From a virus: a stretch of DNA of 39,010 nucleotides. The notes under the pieces were generated by a model. That model was not told where the DNA came from. It ran no database searches and saw only the letters and a program-made list of their open reading frames with translations. The number at the start of each line of letters is the position of its first letter. Position 1 is the first letter of the stretch. Of this stretch, positions 1 through 8,136 are shown in pieces. The stretch is taken from positions 1-39,010 of the IMG/VR virus record IMGVR_UViG_3300032313_001109, one strand, 5' to 3'. Position numbers and translations under genes: made by a program.

Positions 1-720
1 AAATCAACTCTATTGACCTTGGTTGCAAACACAGCTTTCAATAATAACTATAATGTTTTGCATATCTTTTTTGAAGATAACCCAAAAATCATCCAGAGAA
101 AGCATATTACCCTTTGGACAAAAATATCTCCAGATGAATTACCAAATAATAAGGATATTGTCTATGAAACTGTTAATAATATAAAAGAGACCCACACAAA
201 CAAATTAATTTTAAAGAAATTACCATCTGATACTTTAACAATGAATCAGATTAAGAATCAAATTAGAAAGGTTATTGCTGATGGTATTAAACTTGATTTG
301 GTTGTTTTGGATTATATTGATTGTGTTGTACCTGATAGACAAGGTAATGATGAGTGGAAAAATGAGGGATCAGTTATACGCCATTTTGAGGCAATGTGCC
401 ATGAGTTAAATATTGCTGGATGGCTTGGTACGCAAGGAAATCGCTGTGTTTCATTAGATACAAAAGTTGATATTGAGGGTAAGGGTTTAATCGAGATAAA
501 GGATGTTATGGTTGGAGATAAAATTTTGACACATATTGGATATAAAAATATTAGTCATGTGTTTCCAATAGAAAAGCAACCAGTTTATCTTATAAAAACT
601 AAAAGCGGAAAATCAATTAAAGTATCATCAAAACACAAGTTTCCAATGCTAAACAAAGGTTTAGTATCTATAGGTAGTGGATTAACAGTTGGGGATAAAC
701 TTTTTCTTAAAAAGAATTGA
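1..720 (+). CDS. Replicative DNA helicase (DnaB/gp41 family), N-terminal fragment fused to split intein IntN; 5' partial
   Basis: The frame is open from base 1 and starts inside the Walker A motif (KSTLLTLVANTAF), so the true start lies upstream. A Walker B-like segment (LDLVVLDYIDCV) follows about 85 residues later. The helicase part ends at TQGNR, the motif that in DnaB-type helicases precedes the H3 region, and intein sequence begins at the next codon (Cys, base 445). The frame stops at 718-720, so this gene cannot make a whole helicase. The missing C-terminal part is at 2108-2428 behind a matching C-intein. In the cell the two products should associate and splice in trans to give the fork helicase that unwinds phage DNA. 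The family call is strong from the motifs. Trans-splicing is inferred from the layout. A short AAAAGAA/TTCTTTT inverted repeat (710-728) spans the stop codon and might attenuate transcription. Confidence 0.88.
   Translation, partial: KSTLLTLVANTAFNNNYNVLHIFFEDNPKIIQRKHITLWTKISPDELPNNKDIVYETVNNIKETHTNKLILKKLPSDTLTMNQIKNQIRKVIADGIKLDLVVLDYIDCVVPDRQGNDEWKNEGSVIRHFEAMCHELNIAGWLGTQGNRCVSLDTKVDIEGKGLIEIKDVMVGDKILTHIGYKNISHVFPIEKQPVYLIKTKSGKSIKVSSKHKFPMLNKGLVSIGSGLTVGDKLFLKKN
445..717 (+). other. Split intein N-terminal half (IntN, gp41-8-like), 91 residues
   Basis: It begins with the nucleophilic Cys of block A (CVSLDTKV), continues with the hydrophobic strand IEIKDVMVGDKIL, and has a block B-like segment around VSSKHKFPML containing the conserved His. 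It ends at a stop codon about 91 residues in, the usual size of an IntN. From memory it closely resembles the IntN of the gp41-8 split intein known from marine metagenomes, including the helicase insertion site after N-R. No endonuclease domain is present; that function is encoded separately downstream. Confidence 0.85.
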
Positions 721-740
721 GTTCTTTTCCAACTCCCCTT

Positions 741-749
741 ATATTTATA
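741..749 (+). promoter_or_regulatory. Candidate phage promoter element ATATTTATA upstream of the homing endonuclease
   Basis: ATATTTATA lies 14 bases before the ATG at 763 in an AT-only stretch that follows the IntN stop. The same box precedes several other first genes in this window (9149, 11537, 31358, 35957), which supports a promoter role. It would let the endonuclease be expressed separately from the helicase fragment. Confidence 0.45.
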
Positions 750-762
750 TATAAAAAATATT

Positions 763-1989
763 ATGGGAAAAATAACTGTTAATCAAATTATTAATTACAA
801 GAAAATAAAAGACATAAACCAGTTAATAACTGAAAAACAATTTATTGAATTAAATAAAATTACTTTATATTATGACTCTACAACTATTAAAAATAGATTA
901 CAAAACATTAGAGATTTTATCATTAATAATGTTGAAACCAAGTGGTTAGGCAGGTTAAGAATTATAACAAATAAATTAAAAAATGATGTTATAAGTGAAT
1001 ATGCTACAAAAATAAGATATGGCAATAATTGGGAAACCAAACGAAACAATTTAAGAGAGAAAGTTAGGGTCAATAAAGATAAATTTATTGAGAAATATGG
1101 GGAACAAATTGGAATAGAAAAATGGAAAGAACGAAACTCTAAAGTTATTTCATATGGTTTAAATGCTGCCATATCAAGGTATGGTGAGGAAGAAGGGGCA
1201 AAAAGATGGGAAGTAACATTAAAACAAAAAGTTAATACCATGTCTTTAAACAAAAAAATTAGACCATATAGAAATGGTAGAACTTTAAGTGAGTATCAAA
1301 ATAGATATGGTATTGAGTTAGGTTATGATAAATGGACATCTAGGAATAATAAACAATCATACAGATTTAGTTTGCAGTATTATTTAGATAAATATGGTGA
1401 AGAAAATGGGTTAGTAGAGTGGAATGAGTATTGTTTAAAAATGGAAAAAACCACTTTAAAATCATTCATATTAAGATATGGGGAAGAAGAAGGTACTATT
1501 AGATATAATAATTTTGTATCAAAAATAAAATATGCAAATACTGTTGATTTTTTTATTGAAAAACATGGTGAAGATATTGGGTTAATAAAATACAAAGAAC
1601 ATATAACTTCAAAAATATCTTATTTTAAAGATAAACATTCAAAAGTATCCCAAGATTTATTTTGGAATATTTTTTCAAAATTAAATAATAGTGATAGAAG
1701 TAAATGTTATTTTTATGAGTTAAATAATGAGTATTCTTTTTTTGTCTGGGAAAATAAAATGACAATAATTAATGTTGATTTTAAATTAGGTAATAAAATA
1801 ATAGAGTTTGATGGGGATTACTGGCATTCTAAACCTCAACAAAAAGAAATAGACAATAGAAGAGATGATTTTTTGGTTAAAAAAGGTTATATTGTGAAGA
1901 GAGTTACAGAAGGTGATTATAGAAGTAAAAAGGAAATTATTATTAATGAATGTTTAAATTTTTTAAAAAATGACACAAATTTTGAGTGA
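763..1989 (+). CDS. Free-standing homing endonuclease with YGEEEG repeats and a Vsr-like (EDxHD-type) nuclease domain
   Basis: This 408-residue protein lies inside the break of the split helicase gene. Residues about 105-285 hold six degenerate copies of a motif such as RYGEEEGAKRW or KYGEENGLVEW, spaced roughly 30 residues apart, probably DNA-binding. The C-terminal domain (residues about 335-400) has the signature IIEFDGDYWHSKP followed by a Lys/Arg-rich strand (KKGYIVKRV), as in Vsr/PD-(D/E)XK-like EDxHD homing endonucleases found in fractured genes with split inteins. The likely role is to cut helicase genes that lack the insertion and so spread the cassette. The gene has its own upstream ATATTTATA element, and its last 20 bases overlap the start of the C-terminal helicase gene in another frame. 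Target site and activity are not visible. Confidence 0.82.
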   Translation: MGKITVNQIINYKKIKDINQLITEKQFIELNKITLYYDSTTIKNRLQNIRDFIINNVETKWLGRLRIITNKLKNDVISEYATKIRYGNNWETKRNNLREKVRVNKDKFIEKYGEQIGIEKWKERNSKVISYGLNAAISRYGEEEGAKRWEVTLKQKVNTMSLNKKIRPYRNGRTLSEYQNRYGIELGYDKWTSRNNKQSYRFSLQYYLDKYGEENGLVEWNEYCLKMEKTTLKSFILRYGEEEGTIRYNNFVSKIKYANTVDFFIEKHGEDIGLIKYKEHITSKISYFKDKHSKVSQDLFWNIFSKLNNSDRSKCYFYELNNEYSFFVWENKMTIINVDFKLGNKIIEFDGDYWHSKPQQKEIDNRRDDFLVKKGYIVKRVTEGDYRSKKEIIINECLNFLKNDTNFE

Positions 1990-2107
1990 AAATGATTTTA
2001 TTTTAGATGAAATTGAATCAATAGAGTTGATTGGTGAAGAAGATACTATTGATATCACAGTTGATGATACCCATATGTTTTATGCTAATGATATTTACAC
2101 ACACAAT
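1970..2107 (+). other. Split intein C-terminal half (IntC, gp41-8-like), 46 residues
   Basis: It contains the block F strand (EDTIDITVDDTHMFYAND) and block G ending T-H-N, with the canonical penultimate His and terminal Asn, followed by Ser as the +1 residue. Length and sequence resemble the IntC of gp41-8, from memory. It pairs with the IntN at 445-717. Confidence 0.85.
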
Positions 2108-2428
2108 TCATCTATATCTGCAAATGTGGTAACAAATGACCAGATGGGGGGTTCAATAAAGAAAGCACAAGTAGGTCATGTTATTATTAGTATTGCAAAA
2201 AGCCTTCAGCAAAAGGAGATGAATTTGGCCACAGTTGCTATTACCAAATCAAGGATTGGGAAAGATGGTATAGTATTTGAGAATTGCAAGTTTGATAATG
2301 AAATGCTTGAAATTGATACAGATACAACCGCAACATTCCTTGGATTTGAAGAACAACAAGTTGAACGTAAGAAAGAAAGGATTAAGGAATTATTGGTTAA
2401 GAAAAATAGCAATGATAATTTTTTGTAA
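1970..2428 (+). CDS. Split intein IntC fused to the C-terminal fragment of the replicative DNA helicase
   Basis: The first 46 residues are an intein C-terminal half ending in YANDIYTHN, followed by Ser+1 and helicase sequence. The helicase part (residues 47-152) carries the RecA-like C-terminal core: SANVVTNDQMGGS resembles the DnaB segment just after the L-S-Q-x-N-R motif, and ITKSRIGKDGIVFE matches the arginine-finger/H4 region. Joined to the fragment ending TQGNR, it gives a continuous DnaB-type sequence (TQGNR-SSISANVV). The ATG at 1970 lies inside the end of the endonuclease gene, so translation may be coupled. Because both intein halves are intact and the fragment has its own start codon, this is better read as a working fractured gene than as a pseudogene. 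Confidence 0.85.
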   Translation: MTQILSENDFILDEIESIELIGEEDTIDITVDDTHMFYANDIYTHNSSISANVVTNDQMGGSIKKAQVGHVIISIAKSLQQKEMNLATVAITKSRIGKDGIVFENCKFDNEMLEIDTDTTATFLGFEEQQVERKKERIKELLVKKNSNDNFL

Positions 2429-2475
2429 AAATTTGATTTTATAATTAAAATTGAATACTTTTATTTTCTGGTTTT

Positions 2476-2484
2476 ATATTTATC
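2476..2484 (+). promoter_or_regulatory. Candidate promoter element ATATTTATC upstream of nrdB
   Basis: This is a one-mismatch copy of the window's recurring ATATTTATA box, 23 bases before the nrdB ATG. The leader then reads AAATAAAAAAAGGAAT, with AGGA only three bases from the ATG, too close to be a normal Shine-Dalgarno site. Confidence 0.35.
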
Positions 2485-2506
2485 TTAACCAAATAAAAAA
2501 AGGAAT

Positions 2507-4465
2507 ATGAAGAACATTTTTGAAAAGAGGGTAAATATTTTGCCTTATGAATATCCATCATTATTAGCATATAAAGATGCTATAAGACATGCTTACTGGC
2601 TTGCAAGTGAGTTTAACTTTACAAGTGATATTGATGACTATAGGACAAAAATAACAAATGAAGAACGTGAAGTTATTAAAAGAACTATGTTGGCTATTGC
2701 ACAAATTGAGGTCAATGTCAAAACATTCTGGGCTGACTTATACAAGAGAATGCCTATAACTGAAATTGGTGATGTTGGTATGACATTTGCCGAGTGTCAT
2801 GGTGAAGGTACAGAAATATTAACACCAAAAGGCTGGGTTAACTTTAAAGATATTGATATCAATACAGAAGTTATTCAATATGATTTAGAAACCAATACAA
2901 TGACATCTGTTTTACCAAGTAATGTTATAAATGAACCTTACAAGGGAAAAATGCACAGGATTGAGAACCAAACTTATAGTGCATTGCTTACCCCCAACCA
3001 TAACATTTACTACAAAACTAGGAGTGGTAATATTATAAAAAGGGCTATTAAAGATATTAATGCTTTTAGTAGTGATATGAAACTACCTTTTTCTGGTAAA
3101 TTTGTTAATGAGGGGGTTGATGAGTTAACAACCATTGAAAGATTGAGAATTGCCATTCAAGCTGATGGATCTGCTAGATTCTGGGATAAAAATGGTGAGA
3201 AAGTAAGAAGGGGTTCAGATTCAAATACTAATACATATGAAATTTCAGTAAAAAAAGAAAGGAAAAAAATTAGACTTAAAAACCTTATTTTAGAATCAGG
3301 ATTAACTTATAGAGAGTATAATACATCAAGACCTGAATATGTTAAATATGAGATAGACTTTCCTATTGATTATGATCTTAAACAATTTGATTGGGTTGAT
3401 TTATCTGATAAGTCTGAAAAGTGGTGTAATTCCTTTATTGAAGAATTGATTGAATGGGATGGGACTAGATTAGAAGGTAAGGGTAATGCCAAGAATTGTC
3501 TTATTAGATATTCAACCACTAATAAATCATGTGCTGATAAGGTTCAGGCAATAGGATTTTTAGCAGGATATAGGGCTAATATAGGGACTTCAGTAGATAA
3601 TAGGAAAGATTCTTATAAAGATGTTTATGCTATTAATTTTGTAAATGTAGAACCTTATTCCTCAATAACATACAGACCAACTATTGAGGATTATGATGGT
3701 AATATTTATTGTGTCACCGTTCCAACAGGGGTTATTATAACAAGATATAATAATAAAGTTTTAATATCAGGAAATTCGGAAGTAAGACATAAAGATGCTT
3801 ATGCGCAATTATTAAGAATTCTTGGGTTGGAAAATGAGTTTCAGACAGTTATTGAAATTCCTGCCATAAAGAATAGAATTCGTTATCTATCAAAATATTT
3901 GGATGGAACAAGGAGTAAGGGGAATAAAATGTACACAAAGTCTGTATTATTATTTTCATTGTTTATTGAGCATGTGAGTTTATTTAGCCAGTTCTTGATT
4001 ATGATGTCCTTTAATAAGGAGAAAAATCTATTCAAGGGTATTTCAAATGTGGTTGAGGCAACCTCAAAGGAAGAAGAAATTCATGGTAATTTTGGATCAG
4101 AACTTATTAATATTATTAAGGAAGAAAATCCAGAATGGTTTGATGATGAATTTGAGCAACTGATTGTTTCTGCTTGCCATAAAGCATATGCTGCGGAATG
4201 TGGAATACTAGATTGGATATTTGAGAATGGAGAGTTAAGTTTCTTATCAAAAGATACAATTAAACATTTCATTCAGAATAGATTTAACAACTCATTAAGT
4301 AGAATTGGAATGAAGCCAGTATTTGAGGTTGATTTTACAGAGATTGAGAAGACATTATGGTTTGATGTGGAGATTTTATCAACAAAGGAGGATGATTTTT
4401 TCTATAAGAAAAGTACTTCTTATAATAAGAAACAAAAGTCAATAACAGAAGATGATTTGTTTTAA
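2507..4465 (+). CDS. nrdB: Ribonucleotide reductase class I small subunit NrdB (R2), interrupted by an intein
   Basis: The precursor has 652 residues; removing the 327-residue intein leaves a 325-residue R2, normal for a compact NrdB/NrdF. R2 holds the metal site and radical that NrdA needs to reduce ribonucleotides. The exteins join as GMTFAE-SEVRHKDAY. In spliced numbering the visible ligands are Glu68 (AQIEVNV), Glu98 and His101 (EVRH), a later Glu in FIEHVSLFSQF, and the EEEIH pair. Tyr105 sits at the usual radical position, four residues after the His. Glu rather than Asp as first ligand, together with the overall sequence, recalls the dimanganese class Id enzymes of Flavobacteriia (inference). 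The C-terminus EDDLF resembles the R2 tail that docks to NrdA. There is no N-terminal ATP-cone. An HNH gene and nrdA follow. Confidence 0.93.
   Translation: MKNIFEKRVNILPYEYPSLLAYKDAIRHAYWLASEFNFTSDIDDYRTKITNEEREVIKRTMLAIAQIEVNVKTFWADLYKRMPITEIGDVGMTFAECHGEGTEILTPKGWVNFKDIDINTEVIQYDLETNTMTSVLPSNVINEPYKGKMHRIENQTYSALLTPNHNIYYKTRSGNIIKRAIKDINAFSSDMKLPFSGKFVNEGVDELTTIERLRIAIQADGSARFWDKNGEKVRRGSDSNTNTYEISVKKERKKIRLKNLILESGLTYREYNTSRPEYVKYEIDFPIDYDLKQFDWVDLSDKSEKWCNSFIEELIEWDGTRLEGKGNAKNCLIRYSTTNKSCADKVQAIGFLAGYRANIGTSVDNRKDSYKDVYAINFVNVEPYSSITYRPTIEDYDGNIYCVTVPTGVIITRYNNKVLISGNSEVRHKDAYAQLLRILGLENEFQTVIEIPAIKNRIRYLSKYLDGTRSKGNKMYTKSVLLFSLFIEHVSLFSQFLIMMSFNKEKNLFKGISNVVEATSKEEEIHGNFGSELINIIKEENPEWFDDEFEQLIVSACHKAYAAECGILDWIFENGELSFLSKDTIKHFIQNRFNNSLSRIGMKPVFEVDFTEIEKTLWFDVEILSTKEDDFFYKKSTSYNKKQKSITEDDLF
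2795..3775 (+). other. NrdB intein with LAGLIDADG endonuclease, 327 residues
   Basis: It starts at Cys97 (CHGEGTEILTPKGW) and ends VLISGN before Ser. Block B holds the TPNHNIYY motif. The two LAGLIDADG helices are at precursor residues about 209-221 (LRIAIQADGSA) and 307-320 (EELIEWDGT), both keeping the acidic catalytic residue, so the endonuclease looks intact. The penultimate residue is Gly (S-G-N), not the canonical His. The insertion lies one residue before the metal-ligand Glu of the EVRH motif. Confidence 0.9.
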
Positions 4466-4534
4466 AGAACACCTTCTTTTTATTGTTCAATTTATGTGAT
4501 TGTTACATATAAACTATAAAAATATAATAATCAT

Positions 4535-5386
4535 ATGAATTGGACAATAATTTACAAAAACTTAATAGATAAAGCAATCCTAGAACAAAGATGTAAAAGT
4601 ACTGAAATATATTATGAAAATCATCATATCATACCAAAACATATGGGAGGTGATAATTCAAAAGATAATTTAGTACTCTTAACATTTAGAGAACATATAT
4701 TAGCACATTACATATTGTGGAGGATTTATGGTCGTGAAGGTGATAAATTAATGTATTCTATTAGAAATCTTCAAACAGAAGAATCACAAAGATTAAGAGT
4801 TAAATTAGCAGTTGAAGCAAATAGAAATGGAGGTAAAGGTTTTCAAAATTGGAGTGGTGATAGAAACCCTATGAAAGATTCCTTAAAAGTTAAAAAAGCA
4901 CTAGAAAGTAAAAGACAAAAATACAATGGGAATATTATGTCACCTGATGTTAAGAAACAATGGCTTCCTAAAATTAAAAAGAGAATGCAAGAAATGTCAA
5001 AAGACCCTAATATACAAGAAAAAAGGTCTAAAACCATTAAAGAAATTAATTCAACTTTAACACCAAAAGAATTTGCACTAAAATATAATAATGCAGGTGA
5101 AAATAATGGAAATTATGGTTGGATTAAAGGGTATTATGAAGTAATTGATCCTGATGGTAATATTACAAAATATGAAAATCAAGAAGAAATTATAAAGCAA
5201 TTAAGGTTATCCCAATCTTTTTTAATTAGAAATAGAAACAAAGGAGTGTGTTATACAACACCAAAGAAAAACGCAGGTAAATGGAATGGATGGACATTTA
5301 ATTATTTTAAATTACCATGCCCAACTACTGGAAGGGTGCAAAAAGAGCATAAAAAACATAAATCAACTAAAAGGCAAAAAAAATGA
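4535..5386 (+). CDS. HNH homing endonuclease between nrdB and nrdA (position as T4 mobE)
   Basis: This 283-residue protein has an N-terminal HNH core at residues about 28-65: YENHHIIPKHMGGDN, then NLVLLTFREHILAHY, giving the paired His, Asn and final His of the zinc/metal finger fold. The middle (residues 110-185) is Lys-rich and probably helical. The C-terminal part, with GYYEVIDPDGNITKYENQE, resembles NUMOD-type DNA-binding modules of phage endonucleases. Its stop overlaps the nrdA start by four bases (ATGA), so translation is likely coupled. In T4, mobE also lies between nrdA and nrdB, so this is a recurrent landing site. The target is unknown; an nrd gene of a competing phage is likely. 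Confidence 0.82.
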   Translation: MNWTIIYKNLIDKAILEQRCKSTEIYYENHHIIPKHMGGDNSKDNLVLLTFREHILAHYILWRIYGREGDKLMYSIRNLQTEESQRLRVKLAVEANRNGGKGFQNWSGDRNPMKDSLKVKKALESKRQKYNGNIMSPDVKKQWLPKIKKRMQEMSKDPNIQEKRSKTIKEINSTLTPKEFALKYNNAGENNGNYGWIKGYYEVIDPDGNITKYENQEEIIKQLRLSQSFLIRNRNKGVCYTTPKKNAGKWNGWTFNYFKLPCPTTGRVQKEHKKHKSTKRQKK

Positions 5387-8136
5387 ATAAAGAAAAATAT
5401 TATTGGTTAAATGATGAGAGTAGGCTTTTCTTATCAAGGGGGTATATAAATGAGACCCCCGAGCAAAGGATTAAAGATATTGCAAATAAAGCAGAAGAGT
5501 ATTTAAAAATTGATGGGTTTGCTGTTAAGTTTGAGGATTATATGGCAAGGGGGTTTTATAGCCTTTCTACACCCGTATGGATTAATTTTGGTAAAGAAAA
5601 GGGATTGCCTATATCCTGCTATGGGTCCAACATTGACGATACTCTGGATAGTATTTTGAATGCTGGAAGAGAGATTGGTATGATGTCAAAATATGGTGGT
5701 GGGACAAGTGCTTATTTGGGTAATATTAGAGCAAGAGGTAGCAAAATATCAACAGGTGGGACAGCAGATGGCCCTGTGCATTATGCAAGGGTGTATGACA
5801 CAGTTGTTGATGTATGCAAACAATCAGAGGCAAGAAGGGGGGCATGTGCAGTTTGGTTGCCAGCTGAACATGAGGATATTATGGAGTTTCTTGATATTGG
5901 ATCAGAGGGCAATCCAATCCAGAATTTACAATATGGTGTTACTGTTTCAGATAATTGGATTAATGATATGAAGGGGGGTGATCCAAGTAAGAGAAAGATA
6001 TGGGCAAAGATTATTCAAAGGCGTAATGAGTTTGGTTTTCCATATATTATGTTTAAGGATAACTCAAACAACAATTCCCCCTACAAAGAGTTGGGTATGG
6101 AGATAACTGCTTCAAATTTATGCTTAACAGAAGACCAAAGAGTTGTTACAACAAAAGGGTATTTGACTGTGAAAGAGTTATATGAGAGTGGTGAGGAACT
6201 AGTTTTATTTAGTGGGAGTGAAGCTGTTAAATCATCTCCTATGTTATTGAGAAATGAGGATGCTGAAATTCTAAAAATAACATATTCAAATGGGATGACA
6301 CAAAAAGTGACATTTAATCATGGAATACCAGTTTTAAATGATACTACAAAAGATATTGTAAGAGTTGAAGCAAAGGATTTGAAAATTGGTGATTATGTTG
6401 CACTACAAACAAATAAAGGTTTGTTTGGTGAAATAGACATGCAGGATGAGGCTTATTTGTTGGGTTTATATCAATCAGATGGCACGCAGACCAAGGATGA
6501 GTTAATGATTGATGTTTGGGAGAATGATTTTGATTTGATTGATGATATTCAAGAAAAATTCAATAAAATACATTATAAGTATGGTTGTGATACATATGAT
6601 GTTAAAAATGCTTTTGGTAGGGAAAAAGTTGGATTAAGAAATAGAAAACCAGCAACATTTCATGATTGTAAAGTTAGCCAATCTCTTGTTAAGAAAAAAA
6701 GATTAACATCAAGAACACTTAAAAAAGCATTAAATTTTGAAAAAGGTTATGTTCCATCTTGGATTTGGGAATCAAATGAGGATACTATTTGGTCTTATTT
6801 AAAAGGTTTGTTATATGCAGATGGTACAGCATTTAAAAGTCCATCACATGGAGAACCATTACAAATAGCATATGCTGATATTAATAAAGGGTTTTTGAAA
6901 GAATTACAAATTTTATTTACAAATTTAGGATTAAGTTGTTCAATTGCTTTATTAAGAAAAGAGGGGTCACATTTAATGCCAGATGGTAAAGGTGGTCATA
7001 AATATTATACATCTAAAGATTGTTGGAGATTAATTTTTGGTAGTAAAAATGATGCCTTAATTATTGAAAATAAAACACAATTCTTGTCAAGAAAAAATAT
7101 AATTATTGAGGAAAGAGAATATAGAGATAATACCAAAAAAAGGGCAAAGGTTGTTGCAATTGAGCAATTAGATAATGAACCAGTTTATTGCCCAACTATT
7201 GATAATGATGAGCATATTTTTGTATCAAATGGTTTGAGGACTTTTAATTGTTCTGAAATTCAATTGCCGACAAATTCATTAAATTCATTTGTTTGTTGTT
7301 TGGGTTCATTGAATTTACTTCATTGGGATGAGATAGTTGAGACTGATGCAATTGAGGTTTATACAATGTTCTTAAATGCAGTTATGGATGAATTTATATT
7401 GAAGTCAGGTAAAATGGCTGGTATGAAAAGGGCTAATAGATTTGCGTCACAACATAGAGCAATTGGCTTGGGGGTTTTGGGTTATCATTCATTATTCCAA
7501 TCAAAATTAATTCAATTTGAATCTTTGATGGCAAAGCAATTAAATCATCAAATATTTAAAACAATTAAAGAAAAATCTGAATTGGCTTCAAAATATTTAT
7601 ATGATGAGAAGGGATATAAATGTTTAAGAGAGGGATATGCCAACACAACACTAATTGCTATTGCCCCAACCAAGTCAAGTTCGTTTATTTTAGGGCAAGT
7701 AAGTATGGGTATTGAGCCAATCAAATCAAATTATTTTATTAAAGATTTGGCAAAATCAAAAACAATTTATAAGAATCCATTTTTGGAAATTGAATTGGAT
7801 AAGTATGGTTTAAATACACCAGAAACTTGGGAGAGTATTTTGAAGAAAGATGGCTCAGTTCAGCATTTGGATTTTCCCACAAAAGAGGTGTTTAAATCAT
7901 TTATTGAAATATCACCAAAAGAATTGATATTACAAGCAGCACAGAGGCAAAAATTCATTGACCAATCACAGTCATTAAATTTGATGATACATCCATCAGT
8001 TCCAGCAAAGGATATAAATCAATTATATCTATATGCTCATGAAGAGGGGGTTAAGACGCTTTACTATCAGTTTAGCCAGAGTTCAGCACAATCATTTGCA
8101 AGGAATATTAATGAGTGTGTGAGTTGTGAATCGTAG
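5383..8136 (+). CDS. nrdA: Ribonucleotide reductase class I large subunit NrdA (R1), interrupted by an intein
   Basis: The precursor has 917 residues, and the spliced protein 541, against about 760 in E. coli, because there is no N-terminal ATP-cone or long N-terminal domain. It catalyses reduction of ribonucleotides to deoxyribonucleotides. Visible catalytic features are Cys79 in LPISCYGSN (redox Cys, equivalent to E. coli C225), the exteins joining as SNL-CSEIQLP around the thiyl-radical Cys (C439 equivalent), the CCLGSLNL segment with the partner Cys (C462 equivalent), a PTKSSSFILGQVSMGIEP nucleotide-binding segment, the radical-transfer pair Tyr894-Tyr895 (KTLYYQF), and the C-terminal redox pair Cys912/Cys915 (ECVSCES). 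All essential residues are present, so the enzyme should be active after splicing. It is expressed with nrdB and ends at a strong bidirectional terminator. Confidence 0.94.
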   Translation: MNKEKYYWLNDESRLFLSRGYINETPEQRIKDIANKAEEYLKIDGFAVKFEDYMARGFYSLSTPVWINFGKEKGLPISCYGSNIDDTLDSILNAGREIGMMSKYGGGTSAYLGNIRARGSKISTGGTADGPVHYARVYDTVVDVCKQSEARRGACAVWLPAEHEDIMEFLDIGSEGNPIQNLQYGVTVSDNWINDMKGGDPSKRKIWAKIIQRRNEFGFPYIMFKDNSNNNSPYKELGMEITASNLCLTEDQRVVTTKGYLTVKELYESGEELVLFSGSEAVKSSPMLLRNEDAEILKITYSNGMTQKVTFNHGIPVLNDTTKDIVRVEAKDLKIGDYVALQTNKGLFGEIDMQDEAYLLGLYQSDGTQTKDELMIDVWENDFDLIDDIQEKFNKIHYKYGCDTYDVKNAFGREKVGLRNRKPATFHDCKVSQSLVKKKRLTSRTLKKALNFEKGYVPSWIWESNEDTIWSYLKGLLYADGTAFKSPSHGEPLQIAYADINKGFLKELQILFTNLGLSCSIALLRKEGSHLMPDGKGGHKYYTSKDCWRLIFGSKNDALIIENKTQFLSRKNIIIEEREYRDNTKKRAKVVAIEQLDNEPVYCPTIDNDEHIFVSNGLRTFNCSEIQLPTNSLNSFVCCLGSLNLLHWDEIVETDAIEVYTMFLNAVMDEFILKSGKMAGMKRANRFASQHRAIGLGVLGYHSLFQSKLIQFESLMAKQLNHQIFKTIKEKSELASKYLYDEKGYKCLREGYANTTLIAIAPTKSSSFILGQVSMGIEPIKSNYFIKDLAKSKTIYKNPFLEIELDKYGLNTPETWESILKKDGSVQHLDFPTKEVFKSFIEISPKELILQAAQRQKFIDQSQSLNLMIHPSVPAKDINQLYLYAHEEGVKTLYYQFSQSSAQSFARNINECVSCES
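6121..7248 (+). other. NrdA intein with LAGLIDADG endonuclease, 376 residues
   Basis: It begins at Cys247 (CLTEDQRVVTTKGYL) and ends at Asn622 (SNGLRTFN) directly before the catalytic Cys, which also serves as the +1 residue. The block B His lies in VTFNHGIPVL. LAGLIDADG helices are at residues about 355-368 (LLGLYQSDGTQ) and 469-482 (LKGLLYADGTA), both with Asp intact. The penultimate residue is Phe rather than His. Confidence 0.9.

Noticed and set aside
1-2428. Helicase as a frameshifted pseudogene
   Set aside because: Both intein halves have complete terminal motifs, the C-terminal part has its own ATG, and the endonuclease between is intact, all of which fit a trans-splicing gene.
4466-4490. 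Terminator after nrdB (AAAGAA/TTCTTT)
   Set aside because: The stem is only six A/T-rich pairs and lacks a clear U-run. Reading through into the HNH gene and nrdA is more likely.
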